64,000 nt of DNA, taken from positions 1,302,001-1,366,000 of the forward strand of contig OY756964.1 of NCBI GenBank assembly GCA_963580455.1. The letters run 5' to 3'. Both the position numbers and the translations under genes were made by a program. Positions 23,720-36,491 of this stretch are shown here, in pieces; within the stretch, counting starts at the first letter, position 1; the number at the start of each line of letters is the position of its first letter. This DNA is from Euonymus europaeus. Lineage: Eukaryota; Streptophyta; Magnoliopsida; Celastrales; Celastraceae. The notes beneath the pieces are model-generated. The model was not told the origin of the DNA, did no database searches, and worked only from the letters and a program-made list of their open reading frames with translations.

Positions 23720-26487
23720 TATTCATAAAACCGTTTACGTAAAGAAACCACATTTCGCGGCTAACTAGGTGAAACAAGACCTACTAGCCACGAGTTCTGA
23801 AATCAAAATACGAAACGCCAGGATTGTAGTGCTCGAAAAGTAGTGTGAAATAATGCTAAAAATCACCGAATTCAAAACTCGGAGTCAACGGATATTCATA
23901 AAACCGTTTACGTAAAGAAACCACATTTCGCGGCTAACTAGGTGAAACAAGACCAACTAGCCACGAGTTCTGAAATCAAAATCCGAAAACGCTGGATTGT
24001 AAAGCTCGAAAAGTAGTGTGAAATCAAGCTAAAAATCACCGAATTCAGAACTCGGAGTCAACGGATATTCATAAAACCGTTTACGTAAAGAAACCACATT
24101 TTGCGGCTAACTAGGTGAAACAAGACCTACTAGCCACGAGTTCTGAAATCAAAATACGAAACGCCAGGATTGTAGTGCTCGAAAAGTAGTGTGAAATAAT
24201 GCTAAAAATCACCGAATTCAAAACTCGGAGTCAACGGATATTCATAAAACCGTTTACGTAAAGAAACCACATTTCGCGGCTAACTAGGTGAAACAAGACC
24301 TACTAGCCACGAGTTCTGAAATTAAAATCCGAAAACGCTGGATTGTAGAGCTCGAAAAGTAGTGTGAAATCAAGCTAAAAATCACCGAATTCAGAACTCG
24401 GAGTCAACGGATATTCATAAAACCGTTTACGTAAAGAAACCACATTTCGCGGCTAACTAGGTGAAACAAGACCTACTAGCCACGAGTTCTGAAATCAAAA
24501 TACGAAACCCGAGGATTGTAGAGCTCGAAAAGTAGTGTGAAATCAAGCTAAAAATCACCGAATTCAGAACTCGTAGTCAAAGGATATTCATAAAATCGTT
24601 TACGTAAAGAAACCACATTTCGCGGCTAAATAGGTGAAACGAGACCAACTAGCCACGAGTACTGAAATCAAAATACGAAAAGCCAGGATTGTAGAGCTCG
24701 AAAAGTAGTGTGAAATCAAGATAAAAATGACCGAATTCAGAACTCGTAGTCAAAGGATATTCATAAAATCGTTTACGTAAAGAAACCACATTTCGCGGCT
24801 AAATAGGTGAAACGAGACCAACTAGCCACGAGTACTGAAATCAAAATCCGAAACGCTAGGATTGTAGAGCTCGAAAAGTAGTGTGAAATCAAGCTAAAAA
24901 TCACCGAATTCAGAACTCGGAGTCAACGGATATTCATAAAACAGTTTACGTAAAGAAACCACATTTCGCGGCTAACTAGGTGAAACAAGACCTACTAGCC
25001 ACGAGTTCTGAAATCAAAATACGAGACACCAGGATTGTAGTGCTCAAAAAGTAGTGTGAAATAATGCTAAAAATCACCGAATTCAAAACTCGGAGTCAAC
25101 GGATATTCATAAAACCGTTTACGTAAAGAAACCACATTTCGCGGCTAACTAGGTGAAACGAGACCAACTAGCCAGGAGTTCTGAAATCACAATCCGAAAC
25201 GCTAGGATGGTAGAGCTCGAAAAGTAGTGTGAAATCAAGCTAAAAATCACCGAATTCAGAACTCGGAGTCAACGGATATTCATAAAACCGTTTACGTAAA
25301 GAAACCACATTTCGCGGCTAACTAGGTGAAACGAGACCAATAAGCCACGAGTTCTGAAATCAAAATCCGAAAACGCTGGATTGTAGAACTCGAAAATTAG
25401 TGTGAAATGACGCTAAAAATCACCGAATTCAGAACTCGGAGTCAACGGATATTCATAAAACCGTTTACGTAAAGAATCCACATTTCGCGGCTAACTAGGT
25501 GAAACAAGACCTACTAGCCACGAGTTCTGAAATCAAAATACGAAACGCGAGGATTGTAGAGCTCGAAAAGTAGTGTGAAATCAAGCTAAAAATGAGCGAA
25601 TTCAGAACTCGTAGTCAAAGGATATTCATAAAATCGTTTACGTAAAGAAACCACATTTCGCGGCTAAATAGGTGAAACGAGACCAACTAGCCACGAGTAC
25701 TGAAATCAAAATCCGAAACGCTAGGATTGTAGAGCTCGAAAAGTAGTGTGAAATCAAGCTAAAAATCACCGAATTCAGAACTCGGAGTCAACGGATATTC
25801 AAAAAACCGTTTACGTAAAGAAACCACATTTCGCGGCTAACTAGGTGAAACAAGACCTACTAGCCACGAGTTCTGAAATCAAAATACGAAACACCAGGAT
25901 TGTAGTGCTCGAAAAGTAGTGTGAAATAATGCTAAAAATCACCGAATTCAAAACTCGGAGTCAACGGATATTCATAAAACCGTTTACGTAAAGAAACCAC
26001 ATTTCGCGGCTAACTAGGTGAAACATGACCTACTAGCCACGAGTTCTGAAATCAAAATCCGAAACGCCAGGATTGTTGAGCTCGAAAAGTAGTGTGAAAT
26101 CAAGCCAAAAATGACCGAATTCAGAACTCGTAGTCAAAGGATATTCATAAAATCGTTTACGTAAAGAAACCACATTTCGCGGCTAAATAGGTGAAACGAG
26201 ACCAACTAGCCACAAGTACTGAAATCAAAATCCGAAACGCTAGGATTGTAGAGCTCGAAAAGTAGTGTGAAATCAAGCTAAAAATCACCGAATTCAGAAC
26301 TCGGAGTCAACGGATATTCATAAAACCGTTTACGTAAAGAAACCACATTTCGCGGCTAACTAGGTGAAAGAAGACCTACTAGCCACGAGTTCTGAAATCA
26401 AAATACGAAACGCGAGGATTGTAGAGCTCGAAAAGTAGTGTGAAATCAAGCTAAAAATGACCGAATTCAGAACTCGTAGTCAGAGGA
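23720..26487. repeat. Mosaic of the GAAACAAGACC, ACTCGTAG and AACGCTGG subtypes
   Basis: About sixteen 173-bp satellite units and nothing else. Three recurring haplotypes alternate: (a) GAAACAAGACC, AAAATACGAAACGCC, TTGTAGTGCTCG, GAAATAATGC, CAAAACTCGG; (b) AAATCGTTTACG, CTAAATAGG, GACCAACTAGCC, GAGTACTGAAATC, AACGCTAGG, preceded by ACTCGTAGTCAAAGG; (c) CCGAAAACGCTGGATTG. Variants within a haplotype travel together, so these are distinct subfamilies and not random point mutations. I saw no single clean HOR period here. Confidence 0.75.
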
Positions 26488-26654
26488 TATTCATAAAATC
26501 GTTTACGTAAAGAAACCACATTTCGTGGCTAAATAGGTGAAACGAGACCAACTAGCCACGAGTACTGAAATCAAAATCCGAAACGCTAGGATTGTAGAGC
26601 TCGAGTGTGAAATCAAGCTAAAAATCACCGAATTCAGAACTCGGAGTCAACGGA
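26488..26654. repeat. 167-bp monomer with 6-bp deletion creating CTCGAG
   Basis: GAGCTCGAAAAGTAGTGTG is shortened to GAGCTCGAGTGTG, losing six bases and making a CTCGAG (XhoI) site. The same unit recurs at 27,867, 28,553, 35,639, 36,325, 37,011, 38,908 and 39,594, always on the ACTCGTAG/GAGTACTG or closely related background, so it arose once and spread by HOR copying. Confidence 0.92.
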
Positions 26655-27346
26655 TATTCATAAAACCGTTTACGTAAAGAAACCACATTTTGCGGCTAAC
26701 TAGGTGAAACAAGACCTACTAGCCACGAGTTCTGAAATCAAAATCCGGAACGCTAGGATTGTAGTGCTCGAAAAGTAGTGTGAAATAATGCTAAAAATCA
26801 CCGAATTCAGAACTCGGAGTCAACGGATATTCATAAAACCGTTTACGTAAAGAAACCACATTTCGCGGCTAACTAGGTGAAACAAGACCTACTAGCCACG
26901 AGTTCTGAAATCAAAATACGAAACGCGAGGATTGTAGAGCTCGAAAACTAGTGTGAAATCAAGCTAAAAATCACCGAATTCAGAACTCGTAGTCAAAGGA
27001 TATTCATAAAATCGTTTACGTAAAGAAACCACATTTCGCGGCTAAATAGGTGAAACGAGACCAACTAGCCCCGAGTACTGAAATCAAAATCCGAAACGCT
27101 AGGATTGTAGAGCTCGAAAAGTAGTGTGAAATCAAGCTAAAAATCACCGAATTCAGAACTCGGAGTCAACGGATATTCATAAAACCGTTTACGTAAAGAA
27201 ACCACATTTCGCGGCTAACTAGGTGAAACAAGACCTACTAGCCACGAGTTCTGAAATCAAAATACGAAATGCCAGGATTGTAGTGCTCGAAAAGTAGTGT
27301 GAAATAATGCTAAAAATCACCGAATTCAAAACTCGGAGTCAACGGA

Positions 27347-28033
27347 TATTCATAAAACCGTTTACGTAAACAAAACCACATTTCGCGGCTAACTAGATGA
27401 AACAAGACCTACTAGCCACGAGTTCTGAAATCAAAATACGAAACGCCAGGATTGTAGTGCTCGAAAAGTAGTGTGAAATAATGCTAAAAATCACCGAATT
27501 CAAAACTCGGAGTCAACGGATATTCATAAAACCGTTTACATAAAGAAACCACATTTCGCGGCTAACTAGGTGAAACAAGACCTACTAGCCACGAGTTCTG
27601 AAATCAAAATCCGAAAACGCTGGATTGTAGAGCTCGAAAAGTAGTGTGAAATCAAGCTAAAAATCACCGAATTCATAACTCGGAGTCAACGGATATTCAT
27701 AAAACCGTTTACGTAAAGAAACCACATTTCGCGGCTAACTAGTTGAAACAAGACCTACTAGCCACGAGTTCTGAAATCAAAATACGAAACGCGAGGATTG
27801 TAGAGCTCGAAAAGTAGTGTGAAATCAAGCTAAAAATCACCGAATTCAGAACTCGTAGTCAAAGGATATTCATAAAATCGTTTACGTAAAGAAACCACAT
27901 TTCGCGGCTAAATAGGTGAAACGAGACCAACTAGCCACGAGTACTGAAATAAAAATCCGAAACGCTAGGATTGTAGAGTTCGAGTGTGAAATCAAGCTAA
28001 AAATCACCGAATTCAGAACTCGGAGTCAACGGA
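27347..28033. repeat. 4-monomer HOR (686-bp class), copy with +1 insertion
   Basis: Units in order: TTGTAGTGCTCG type; AACGCTGG type ending TTCATAACTCGG; CTAGTTGAAAC type with ACGCGAGG; and the 167-bp CTCGAG unit (27,867-28,033). Length is 687, not 686, because the first unit has GTAAACAAAACC, one base longer than GTAAAGAAACC. The neighbouring unit has TTTACATAAAG. Confidence 0.85.
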
Positions 28034-28719
28034 TATTCATAAAACCGTTTACGTAAAGAAACCACATTTTGCGGCTAACTAGGTGAAACAAGACCTACTA
28101 GCCACGAGTTCTGAAATCAAAATACGAAACGCCAGGATTGTAGTGCTCGAAAAGTAGTGTGAAATAATGCTAAAAATCACCGAATTCAAAACTCGGAGTC
28201 AACGGATATTCATAAAACCGTTTACGTAAAGAAACCACATTTCGCGGCTAACTAGGTGAAACAAGACCTACTAGCCACGAGTTCTGAAATCAAAATCCGA
28301 AAACGCTGGATTGTAGAGCTCGAAAAGTAGTGTGAAATCAAGCTAAAAATCACAGAATTCATAACTCGGAGTCAACGGATATTCATAAAACCGTTTACGT
28401 AAAGAAACCACATTTCGCGGCTAACTAGTTGAAACAAGACCTACTAGCCACGAGTTCTGAAATCAAAATACGAAACTCGAGGATTGTAGAGCTCGAAAAT
28501 TAGTGTGAAATCAAGCTAAAAATCACCGAATTCAGAACTCGTAGTCAAAGGATATTCATAAAATCGTTTACGTAAAGAAACCACATTTCGCGGCTAAATA
28601 GGTGAAACGAGACCAACTAGCCACGAGTACTGAAATCAAAATCCGAAACGCTAGGATTGTAGAGCTCGAGTGTGAAATCAAGCTAAAAATCACCGAATTC
28701 AGAACTCGGAGTCAACGGA
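28034..28719. repeat. 4-monomer HOR, 686 bp
   Basis: Same four-unit order as the preceding copy, 3 x 173 + 167 = 686. The first unit has CATTTTGCGG, the second TTCATAACTCGG, the third CTAGTTGAAAC with AAACTCGAGG (a second CTCGAG), and the fourth is the 167-bp unit at 28,553-28,719. Confidence 0.87.
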
Positions 28720-31700
28720 TATTCATAAAACCGTTTACGTAAAGAAACCACATTTTGCGGCTAACTAGGTGAAACAAGACCTACTAGCCACGAGTTCTGA
28801 AATCAAAATACAAAACGCCAGGATTGTAGTGCTCGAAAAGTAGTGTGAAATAATGCTAAAAATCACCGAATTCAAAACTCGGAGTCAACGGATATTCATA
28901 AAACCGTTTACGTAAAGAAACCACATTTCGCGGCTAACTAGGTGAAACAAGACCTAATAGCCACGAGTTCTGAAATTAAAATCCGAAAACGCTGGATTGT
29001 AGAGCTCGAAAAGTAGTGTGAAATCAAGCTAAAAATCACCGAATTCAGAACTCGGAGTCAACGGATATTCATAAAACCGTTTACGTAAAGAAACCACATT
29101 TCGCGGCTAACTAGGTGAAACAAGACCTACTAGCCACGAGTTCTGAAATCAAAATACGAAACCCGAGGATTGTAGAGCTCGAAAAGTAGTGTGAAATCAA
29201 GCTAAAAATCACCGAATTCAGAACTCGTAGTCAAAGGATATTCATAAAATCGTTTACGTAAAGAAACCACATTTCGCGGCTAAATAGGTGAAACGAGACC
29301 AACTAGCCCCGAGTACTGAAATCAAAATCCGAAACGATAGGATTGTAGAGCTCGAAAAGTAGTGTGAAATCAAGCTAAAAATCACCGAATTCAGAACTCG
29401 GAGTCAACGGATATTCATAAAACCGTTTACGTAAAGAAACCACATTTCGCGGCTAACTAGGTGAAAGAAGACCTACTAGCCACGAGTTCTGAAATCAAAA
29501 TACGAAACGCCAGGATTGTAGTGCTCGAAAAGTAGTGTGAAATAATGCTAAAAATCACCGAATTCAAAACTCGGAGTCAACGGATATTCATAAAACCGTT
29601 TACGTAAAGAAACCACATTTCGCGGCTAACTAGGTGAAACAAGACCTACTAGCCACGAGTTCTGAAATCAAAATCCGAAACCCCAGGATTGTTGAGCTCG
29701 AAAAGTAGTGTGAAATAATGCTAAAAATCACCGAATTCAGAACTCGGAGTCAACGGATATTCATAAAACCGTTTACGTAAAGAAACCACTTTTTGCGGCT
29801 AAATAGGTGAAACGAGACCAACTAGCCACGAGTTCTGAAATAAAAATCCGAAACGCTAGGATGGTAGAGCTCGAAAAGTAGTGTGAAATCAAGCTAAAAA
29901 TCACCGAATTCAGAACTCGGAGTCAACGGATATTCATAAAACCGTTTACGTAAAGAAACCACATTTCGCGGCTAACAAGGTGAAACGAGACCAACTAGCC
30001 ACGAGTTCTGAAATCAAAATCCGAAAACGCTAGATTGTAGAGCTCGAAAATTGTGTGAAATCAACCTAAAAATCACCGAATTCAGAACTCGGAGTCAACG
30101 GATATTCATAAAACCGTTTACGTAAAGAAACCACATTTCGCGGCTAACTAGGTGAAACAAGACCTACTAGCCACGAGTTCTGAAATCAAAATACGAAACC
30201 CGAGGATTGTAGAGCTCGAAAAGTAGTGTGAAATCAAGCTAAAAATCACCGAATTCAGAACTCGTAGTCAAAGGATATTCATAAAATCGTTTACGTAAAG
30301 AAACCACATTTCGCGGCTAAATAGGTGAAACGAGACCAACTAGCCACGAGTACTGAAATCAAAATACGAAACGCGAGGATTGTAGAGCTCGAAAAGTAGT
30401 GTGAAATCAAGCTAAAAATCACCGAATTCAGAACTCGTAGTGAAAGGATATTCATAAAATCGTTTACGTAAAGAAACCACATTTCGCGGGTAACTAGGTG
30501 AAACGAGACCTACTAGCCCCGAGTTCTGAAATCAAAATCCGAAAAACCAGGATTGTAGAGCTCAAAAAGTAGTGTGAAATCAAGCAAAAAATCACTGAAT
30601 TCAGAACTCGGAGTCAACGGATATTCATAAAACCGTTTACGTAAAGAAACCACATTTCGCGGCTAACTAGGTGAAACGAGACCTACTAGCCACGAGTTCT
30701 GAAATCGAAATCCGAAAACCGAGGATTATAGAGCTCGAAAAGTAGTGTGAAATCATGCTAAAAATCACCGAATTCAGAACTCGTAGTCAAAGGATATTCA
30801 TAAAATCGTTTACGTAAAGAAACCACATTTCGCGGCTAAATAGGTGAAACGAGACAAACTAGCCACGAGTACTGAAATCAAAATCCGAAACGCTAGGATG
30901 GTAGAGCTCGAAAAGTAGTGTGAAATCAAGCTAAAAATCACCGAATTCAGAACTCGGAGTCAACGGATATTCATAAAACCGTTTACGTAAAGAAACCACA
31001 TTTCGCGGCTAACTAGGTGAAACGAGACCTACTAGCCACGAGTTCTGAAATCAAAATACGAAACGCGAGGATTGTAGAGCTCGAAAAGTAGTGTGAAATC
31101 AAGCTAAAAATGACCGAATTCAGAACTCGTAGTCAAAGGATATTCATAAAATCGTTTACGTAAAGAAACCACATTTCGCGGCTAAATAGGTGAAACGAGA
31201 CCAACTAGCCACGAGTACTGAAATCAAAATCCGGAACGCTAGGATTGTAGAGCTCGAAAAGTAGTGTGAAATCAAGCTAAAAATCACCGAATTCAGAACT
31301 CGGAGTCAACGGATATTCATAAAACCGTTTACGTAAAGAAACCACATTTCGCGGCTAACTAGGTGAAACAAGACCTACTAGCCACGAGTTCTGAAATCAA
31401 AATACGAAACACCAGGATTGTTTTGCTCGAAAAGTAGTGTGAAATAATGCTAAAAATCACCGAATTCAAAACTCGGAGTCAACGGATGTTCATAAAACCG
31501 TTTACGTAAAGAAACCACATTTCGCGGCTAACTAGGTGAAACATGACCTACTAGCCACGAGTTCTGAAATCAAAATCCGAAAAGCCAGGATTGTTGAGCT
31601 CGAAAAGTAGTGTGAAATCAAGCTAAAAATCACCGAATTCAGAACTCGTAGTCAAAGGATATTCATAAAATCGTTTACGTAAAGAAACCACATTTCGCGG

Positions 31701-32870
31701 CTAAATAGGTGAAACGAGACCAACTAGCCACAAGTACTGAAATCAAAATCCGAAACGCTAGGATTGTAGAGCTCGAAAAGTAGTGTGAAATCAAGCTAAA
31801 AATCACCGAATTCAGAACTCGGAGTCAACGGATATTCATAAAACCGTTTACGTAAAGAAACCACATTTCGCGGCTAACTAGGTGAAACAAGACCTACTAG
31901 CCACGAGTTCTGAAATCAAAATACGAAACGCGAGGATTGTAGAGCTCGAAAAGTAGTGTGAAATCAAGCTAAAAATGACCGAATTCAGAACTCGTAGTCA
32001 AAGGATATTCATAAAATCGTTTACGTAAAGAAACCACATTTCGCGGCTAAATAGGTGAAACGAGACCAACTAGCCACAAGTACTGAAATCAAAATCCGAA
32101 ATGCTAGGATTGTAGAGCTCGAAAAGTAGTGTGAAATCAAGCTAAAAATCACCGAATTCAGAACTCGGAGTCAACGGATATTCATAAAACCGTTTACGTA
32201 AAGAAACCACATTTCGCGGCTAACTAGGTGAAACATGACCTACTAGCCACGAGTTCTGAAATCAAAATACGAAACGCCAGGATTGTAGTGCTCGAAAAGT
32301 AGTGTGAAATAATGCTAAAAATCACCGAATTCAAAACTCGGAGTCAACGGATATTCATAAAACCGTTTACGTAAAGAAACCACATTTCGCGGCTAACTAG
32401 GTGAAACAAGACGTACTAGCCACGAGTTCTGAAATCAAAATCCGAAAACGCTGGATTGTAGAGCTCGAAAAGTAGTGTGAAATCAAGCTAAAAATCACCG
32501 AATTCAGAACTCGGAGTCAACGGATATTCATAAAACCGTTTACGTAAAGAAACCACATTTTGCGGCTAACTAGGTGAAACAAGACCTACTAGCCACGAGT
32601 TCTGAAATCAAAATACGAAACGCCAGGATTGTAGTGCTCGAAAAGTAGTGTGAAATAATGCTAAAAATCACCGAATTCAAAACTCGGAGTCAACGGATAT
32701 TCATAAAACCGTTTACGTAAAGAAACCACATTTCGCGGCTAACTAGGTGAAACAAGACCTAATAGCCACGAGTTCTGAAATTAAAATCTGAAAACGCTGG
32801 ATTGTAGAGCTCGAAAAGTAGTGTGAAATCAAGCTAAAAATCACCGAATTCAGAACTCGGAGTCAACGGA

Positions 32871-33389
32871 TATTCATAAAACCGTTTACGTAAAGAAACC
32901 ACATTTCGCGGCTAACTAGGTGAAACAAGACCTACTAGCCACGAGTTCTGAAATCAAAATACGAAACCCGAGGATTGTAGAGCTCGAAAAGTAGTGTGAA
33001 ATCAAGCTAAAAATCACCGAATTCAGAACTCGTAGTCAAAGGATATTCATAAAATCGTTTACGTAAAGAAACCACATTTCGCGGCTAAATAGGTGAAACG
33101 AGACCAACTAGCCACGAGTACTGAAATCAAAATACGAAACGCGAGGATTGTAGAGCTCGAAAAGTAGTGTGAAATCAAGATAAAAATGACCGAATTCAGA
33201 AGTCGTAGTCAAAGGATATTCATAAAATCGTTTACGTAAAGAAACCAAATTTCGCGGCTAAATAGGTGAAACGAGACCAACTAGCCACGAGTACTGAAAT
33301 CAAAATCCGAAACGCTAGGATTGTAGAGCTCGAAAAGTAGTGTGAAATCAAGCTAAAAATCATCGAATTCAGAACTCGGAGTCAACGGA
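32871..33389. repeat. 3-monomer block, repeated 1,211 bp (7 monomers) downstream
   Basis: Units with AAACCCGAGG, then AAACGCGAGG, then GAAACCAAATTTCG. The same three follow at 34,082-34,600: GAAACCAAATTTC at 33,241 and 34,452, and CATCGAATTC at 33,361 and 34,572, are both 1,211 = 7 x 173 apart. Confidence 0.82.
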
Positions 33390-34081
33390 TATTCATAAAA
33401 CCGTTTACGTAAAGAAACCACATTTCGCGGCTAACTAGGTGAAACAAGACCTACTAGCCACGAGTTCTGAAATCAAAATACGAAACACCAGGATTGTAGT
33501 GCTCGAAAAGTAGTGTGAAATAATGCTAAAAATCACCGAATTCAAAACTCGGAGTCAACGGATATTCATAAAACCGTTTACGTAAAGAAACCACATTTCG
33601 CGGCTAACTAGGTGAAACGAGACCAACTAGCCAGGAGTTCTGAAATCAAAATACGAAACGCCAGGATTGTAGTGCTCGAAAAGTAGTGTGAAATAATGCT
33701 AAAAATCACCGAATTCAAAACTCGGAGTCAACGGATATTCATAAAACCGTTTACGTAAAGAAACCACATTTCGCGGCTAACTAGGTGAAACAAGACCTAA
33801 TAGCCACGAGTTCTGAAATTAAAATCTGAAAACGCTGGATTGTAGAGCTCGAAAAGTAGTGTGAAATCAAGCTAAAAATCACCGAATTCAGAACTCGGAG
33901 TCAACGGATATTCATAAAACCGTTTACGTAAAGAAACCACATTTCGCGGCTAACTAGGTGAAACAAGACCTACTAGCCACGAGTTCTGAAATCAAAATAC
34001 GAAACCCGAGGATTGTAGAGCTCGAAAAGTAGTGTGAAATCAAGCTAAAAATCACCGAATTCAGAACTCGGAGTCAACGGA

Positions 34082-34600
34082 TATTCATAAAACCGTTTAC
34101 GTAAAGAAACCACATTTCGCGGCTAACTAGGTGAAACAAGACCTACTAGCCACGAGTTCTGAAATCAAAATACGAAACCCGAGGATTGTAGAGCTCGAAA
34201 AGTAGTGTGAAATCAAGCTAAAAATCACCGAATTCAGAACTCGTAGTCAAAGGATATTCATAAAATCGTTTACGTAAAGAAACCACATTTCGCGGCTAAA
34301 TAGGTGAAACGAGACCAACTAGCCACGAGTACTGAAATCAAAATACGAAACGCGAGGATTGTAGAGCTCGAAAAGTAGTGTGAAATCAAGATAAAAATGA
34401 CCGAATTCAGAACTCGTAGTCAAAGGATATTCATAAAATCGTTTACGTAAAGAAACCAAATTTCGCGGCTAAATAGGTGAAACGAGACCAACTAGCCACG
34501 AGTACTGAAATCAAAATCCAAAACGCTAGGATTGTAGAGCTCGAAAAGTAGTGTGAAATCAAGCTAAAAATCATCGAATTCAGAACTCGGAGTCAACGGA
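34082..34600. repeat. Second copy of the 3-monomer block
   Basis: Matches 32,871-33,389 apart from single bases (GAAGTCGTAG near 33,198 against GAACTCGTAG; CCAAAACGC near 34,518 against CCGAAACGC). It is preceded by another AAACCCGAGG unit at 33,909, so one unit has also been duplicated locally. Confidence 0.8.
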
Positions 34601-35805
34601 TATTCATAAAACCGTTTACGTAAAGAAACCACATTTCGCGGCTAACTAGGTGAAACAAGACCTACTAGCCACGAGTTCTGAAATCAAAATCCGAAACGCT
34701 AGGATGGTAGAGCTCGAAAAGTAGTGTGAAATCAAGCTAAAAATCACCGAATTCAGAACTCGGAGTCAACGGATATTCATAAAATCGTTTACGTAAAGAA
34801 ACCACATTTCGCGGCTAAATAGGTGAAACGAGACCAACTAGCCACGAGTACTGAAATCAAAATCCGAAACGCTAGGATTGTAGAGCTCGAAAAGTAGTGT
34901 GAAATCAAGCTAAAAATCACCGAATTCAGAACTCGGAGTCAACGGATATTCATAAAACCGTTTACGTAAAGAAACCACATTTCGCGGCTAACTAGGTGAA
35001 ACAAGACCTACTAGCCACGAGTTTTGAAATCAAAATCCGAAACACCAGGATTGTAGAGCTCGAAAAGTAGTGTGAAATCAAGCTAAAAATCACCGAATTC
35101 AAAACTCGGAGTCAACGGATATTCATAAAACCGTTTACGTAAAGAAACCACATTTCGCGGCTAACTAGGTGAAACATGACCTACTAGCCACGAGTTCTGA
35201 AATCAAAATCCGAAACGCCAGGATTGTTGAGCTCGAAAAGTAGTGTGAAATCAAGCTAAAAATGACCGAATTCAGAACTCGTAGTCAAAGGATATTCATA
35301 AAATCGTTTACGTAAAGAAACCACATTTCGCGGCTAAATAGGTGAAACGAGACCAACTAGCCACAAGTACTGAAATCAAAATCCGAAACGCTAGGATTGT
35401 AGAGCTCGAAAAGTAGTGTGAAATCAAGCTAAAAATCGCCGAATTCAGAACTCGGAGTCAACGGATATTCATAAAACCGTTTACGTAAAGAAACCACATT
35501 TCGCGGCTAACTAGGTGAAAGAAGACCTACTAGCCACGAGTTCTGAAATCAAAATACGAAACGCGAGGATTGTAGAGCTCAAAAAGTAGTGTGAAATCAA
35601 GCTAAAAATGACCGAATTCAGAACTCGTAGTCAAAGGATATTCATAAAATCGTTTACGTAAAGAAACCACATTTCGCGGCTAAATAGGTGAAACGAGACC
35701 AACTAGCCACGAGTACTGACATCAAAATCCGAAACGCTAGGATTGTAGAGCTCGAGTGTGAAATCAAGCTAAAAATCACCGAATTCAGAACTCGGAGTCA
35801 ACGGA

Positions 35806-36491
35806 TATTCATAAAACCGTTTACGTAAAGAAACCACATTTTGCGGCTAACTAGGTGAAACAAGACCTACTAGCCACGAGTTCTGAAATCAAAATACGAA
35901 ACGCCAGGATTGTAGTGCTCGAAAAGTAGTGTGAAATAATGCTAAAAATCACCGAATTCAAAACTCGGAGTCAACGGATATTCATAAAACCGTTTACGTA
36001 AAGAAACCACATTTCGCGGCTAACTAGGTGAAACAAGACCTACTAGCCACGAGTTCTGAAATCAAAATCCGAAAACGCTGGATTGTAGAGCTCGAAAAGT
36101 AGTGTGAAATCAAGCTAAAAATCACCGAATTCATAACTCGGAGTCAACGGATATTCATAAAACCGTTTACGTAAAGAAACCACATTTCGCGGCTAACTAG
36201 TTGAAACAAGACCTACTAGCCATGAGTTCTGAAATCAAAATACGAAACGCGAGGATTGTAGAGCTCGAAAAGTAGTGTGAAATCAAGCTAAAAATCACCG
36301 AATTCAGAACTCGTAGTCAAAGGATATTCATAAAATCGTTTACGTAAAGAAACCACATTTCGCGGCTAAATAGGTGAAACGAGACCAACTAGCCACGAGT
36401 ACTGACATCAAAATCCGAAACGCTAGGATTGTAGAGCTCGAGTGTGAAATCAAGCTAAAAATCACCGAATTCAGAACTCGGAGTCAACGGA
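35806..36491. repeat. 4-monomer HOR, 686 bp
   Basis: TTGTAGTGCTCG unit with CATTTTGCGG; AACGCTGG unit with TTCATAACTCGG; CTAGTTGAAAC unit with CCATGAGTTC; and a 167-bp unit at 36,325 with GTACTGACATC. The GACATC variant is shared with the 167-bp unit at 35,639, so these two are each other's closest relatives. Confidence 0.88.

Larger units (their letters stand above)
28720..35638. repeat. Mosaic satellite region, including left part of an 11-kb-spaced copy
   Basis: About forty satellite units and nothing else. From 28,720 to about 30,880 the unit order matches 39,761 to about 41,922 (CCACTTTTTGCGG, GGCTAACAAGG with AACGCTAGATTG, AAACCCGAGG, TTTCGCGGGTAAC against TTTCGCGAGTAAC, CCGAGGATTATAG). 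One 1-bp deletion near 30,050 (CTCGAAAATTGTGTG) shifts spacing from 11,041 to 11,042. From about 30,900 on, the subtypes of 19-26 kb return, for example TTGTTTTGCTCG near 31,420. A three-unit block at 32,871 is copied at 34,082. Confidence 0.75.

Noticed and set aside
30291..30482. Minus-strand open frame of 63 codons
   Set aside because: Same frame and repeat position as the two on the left; it is the translation of one satellite unit and a little more, with no support as a gene.
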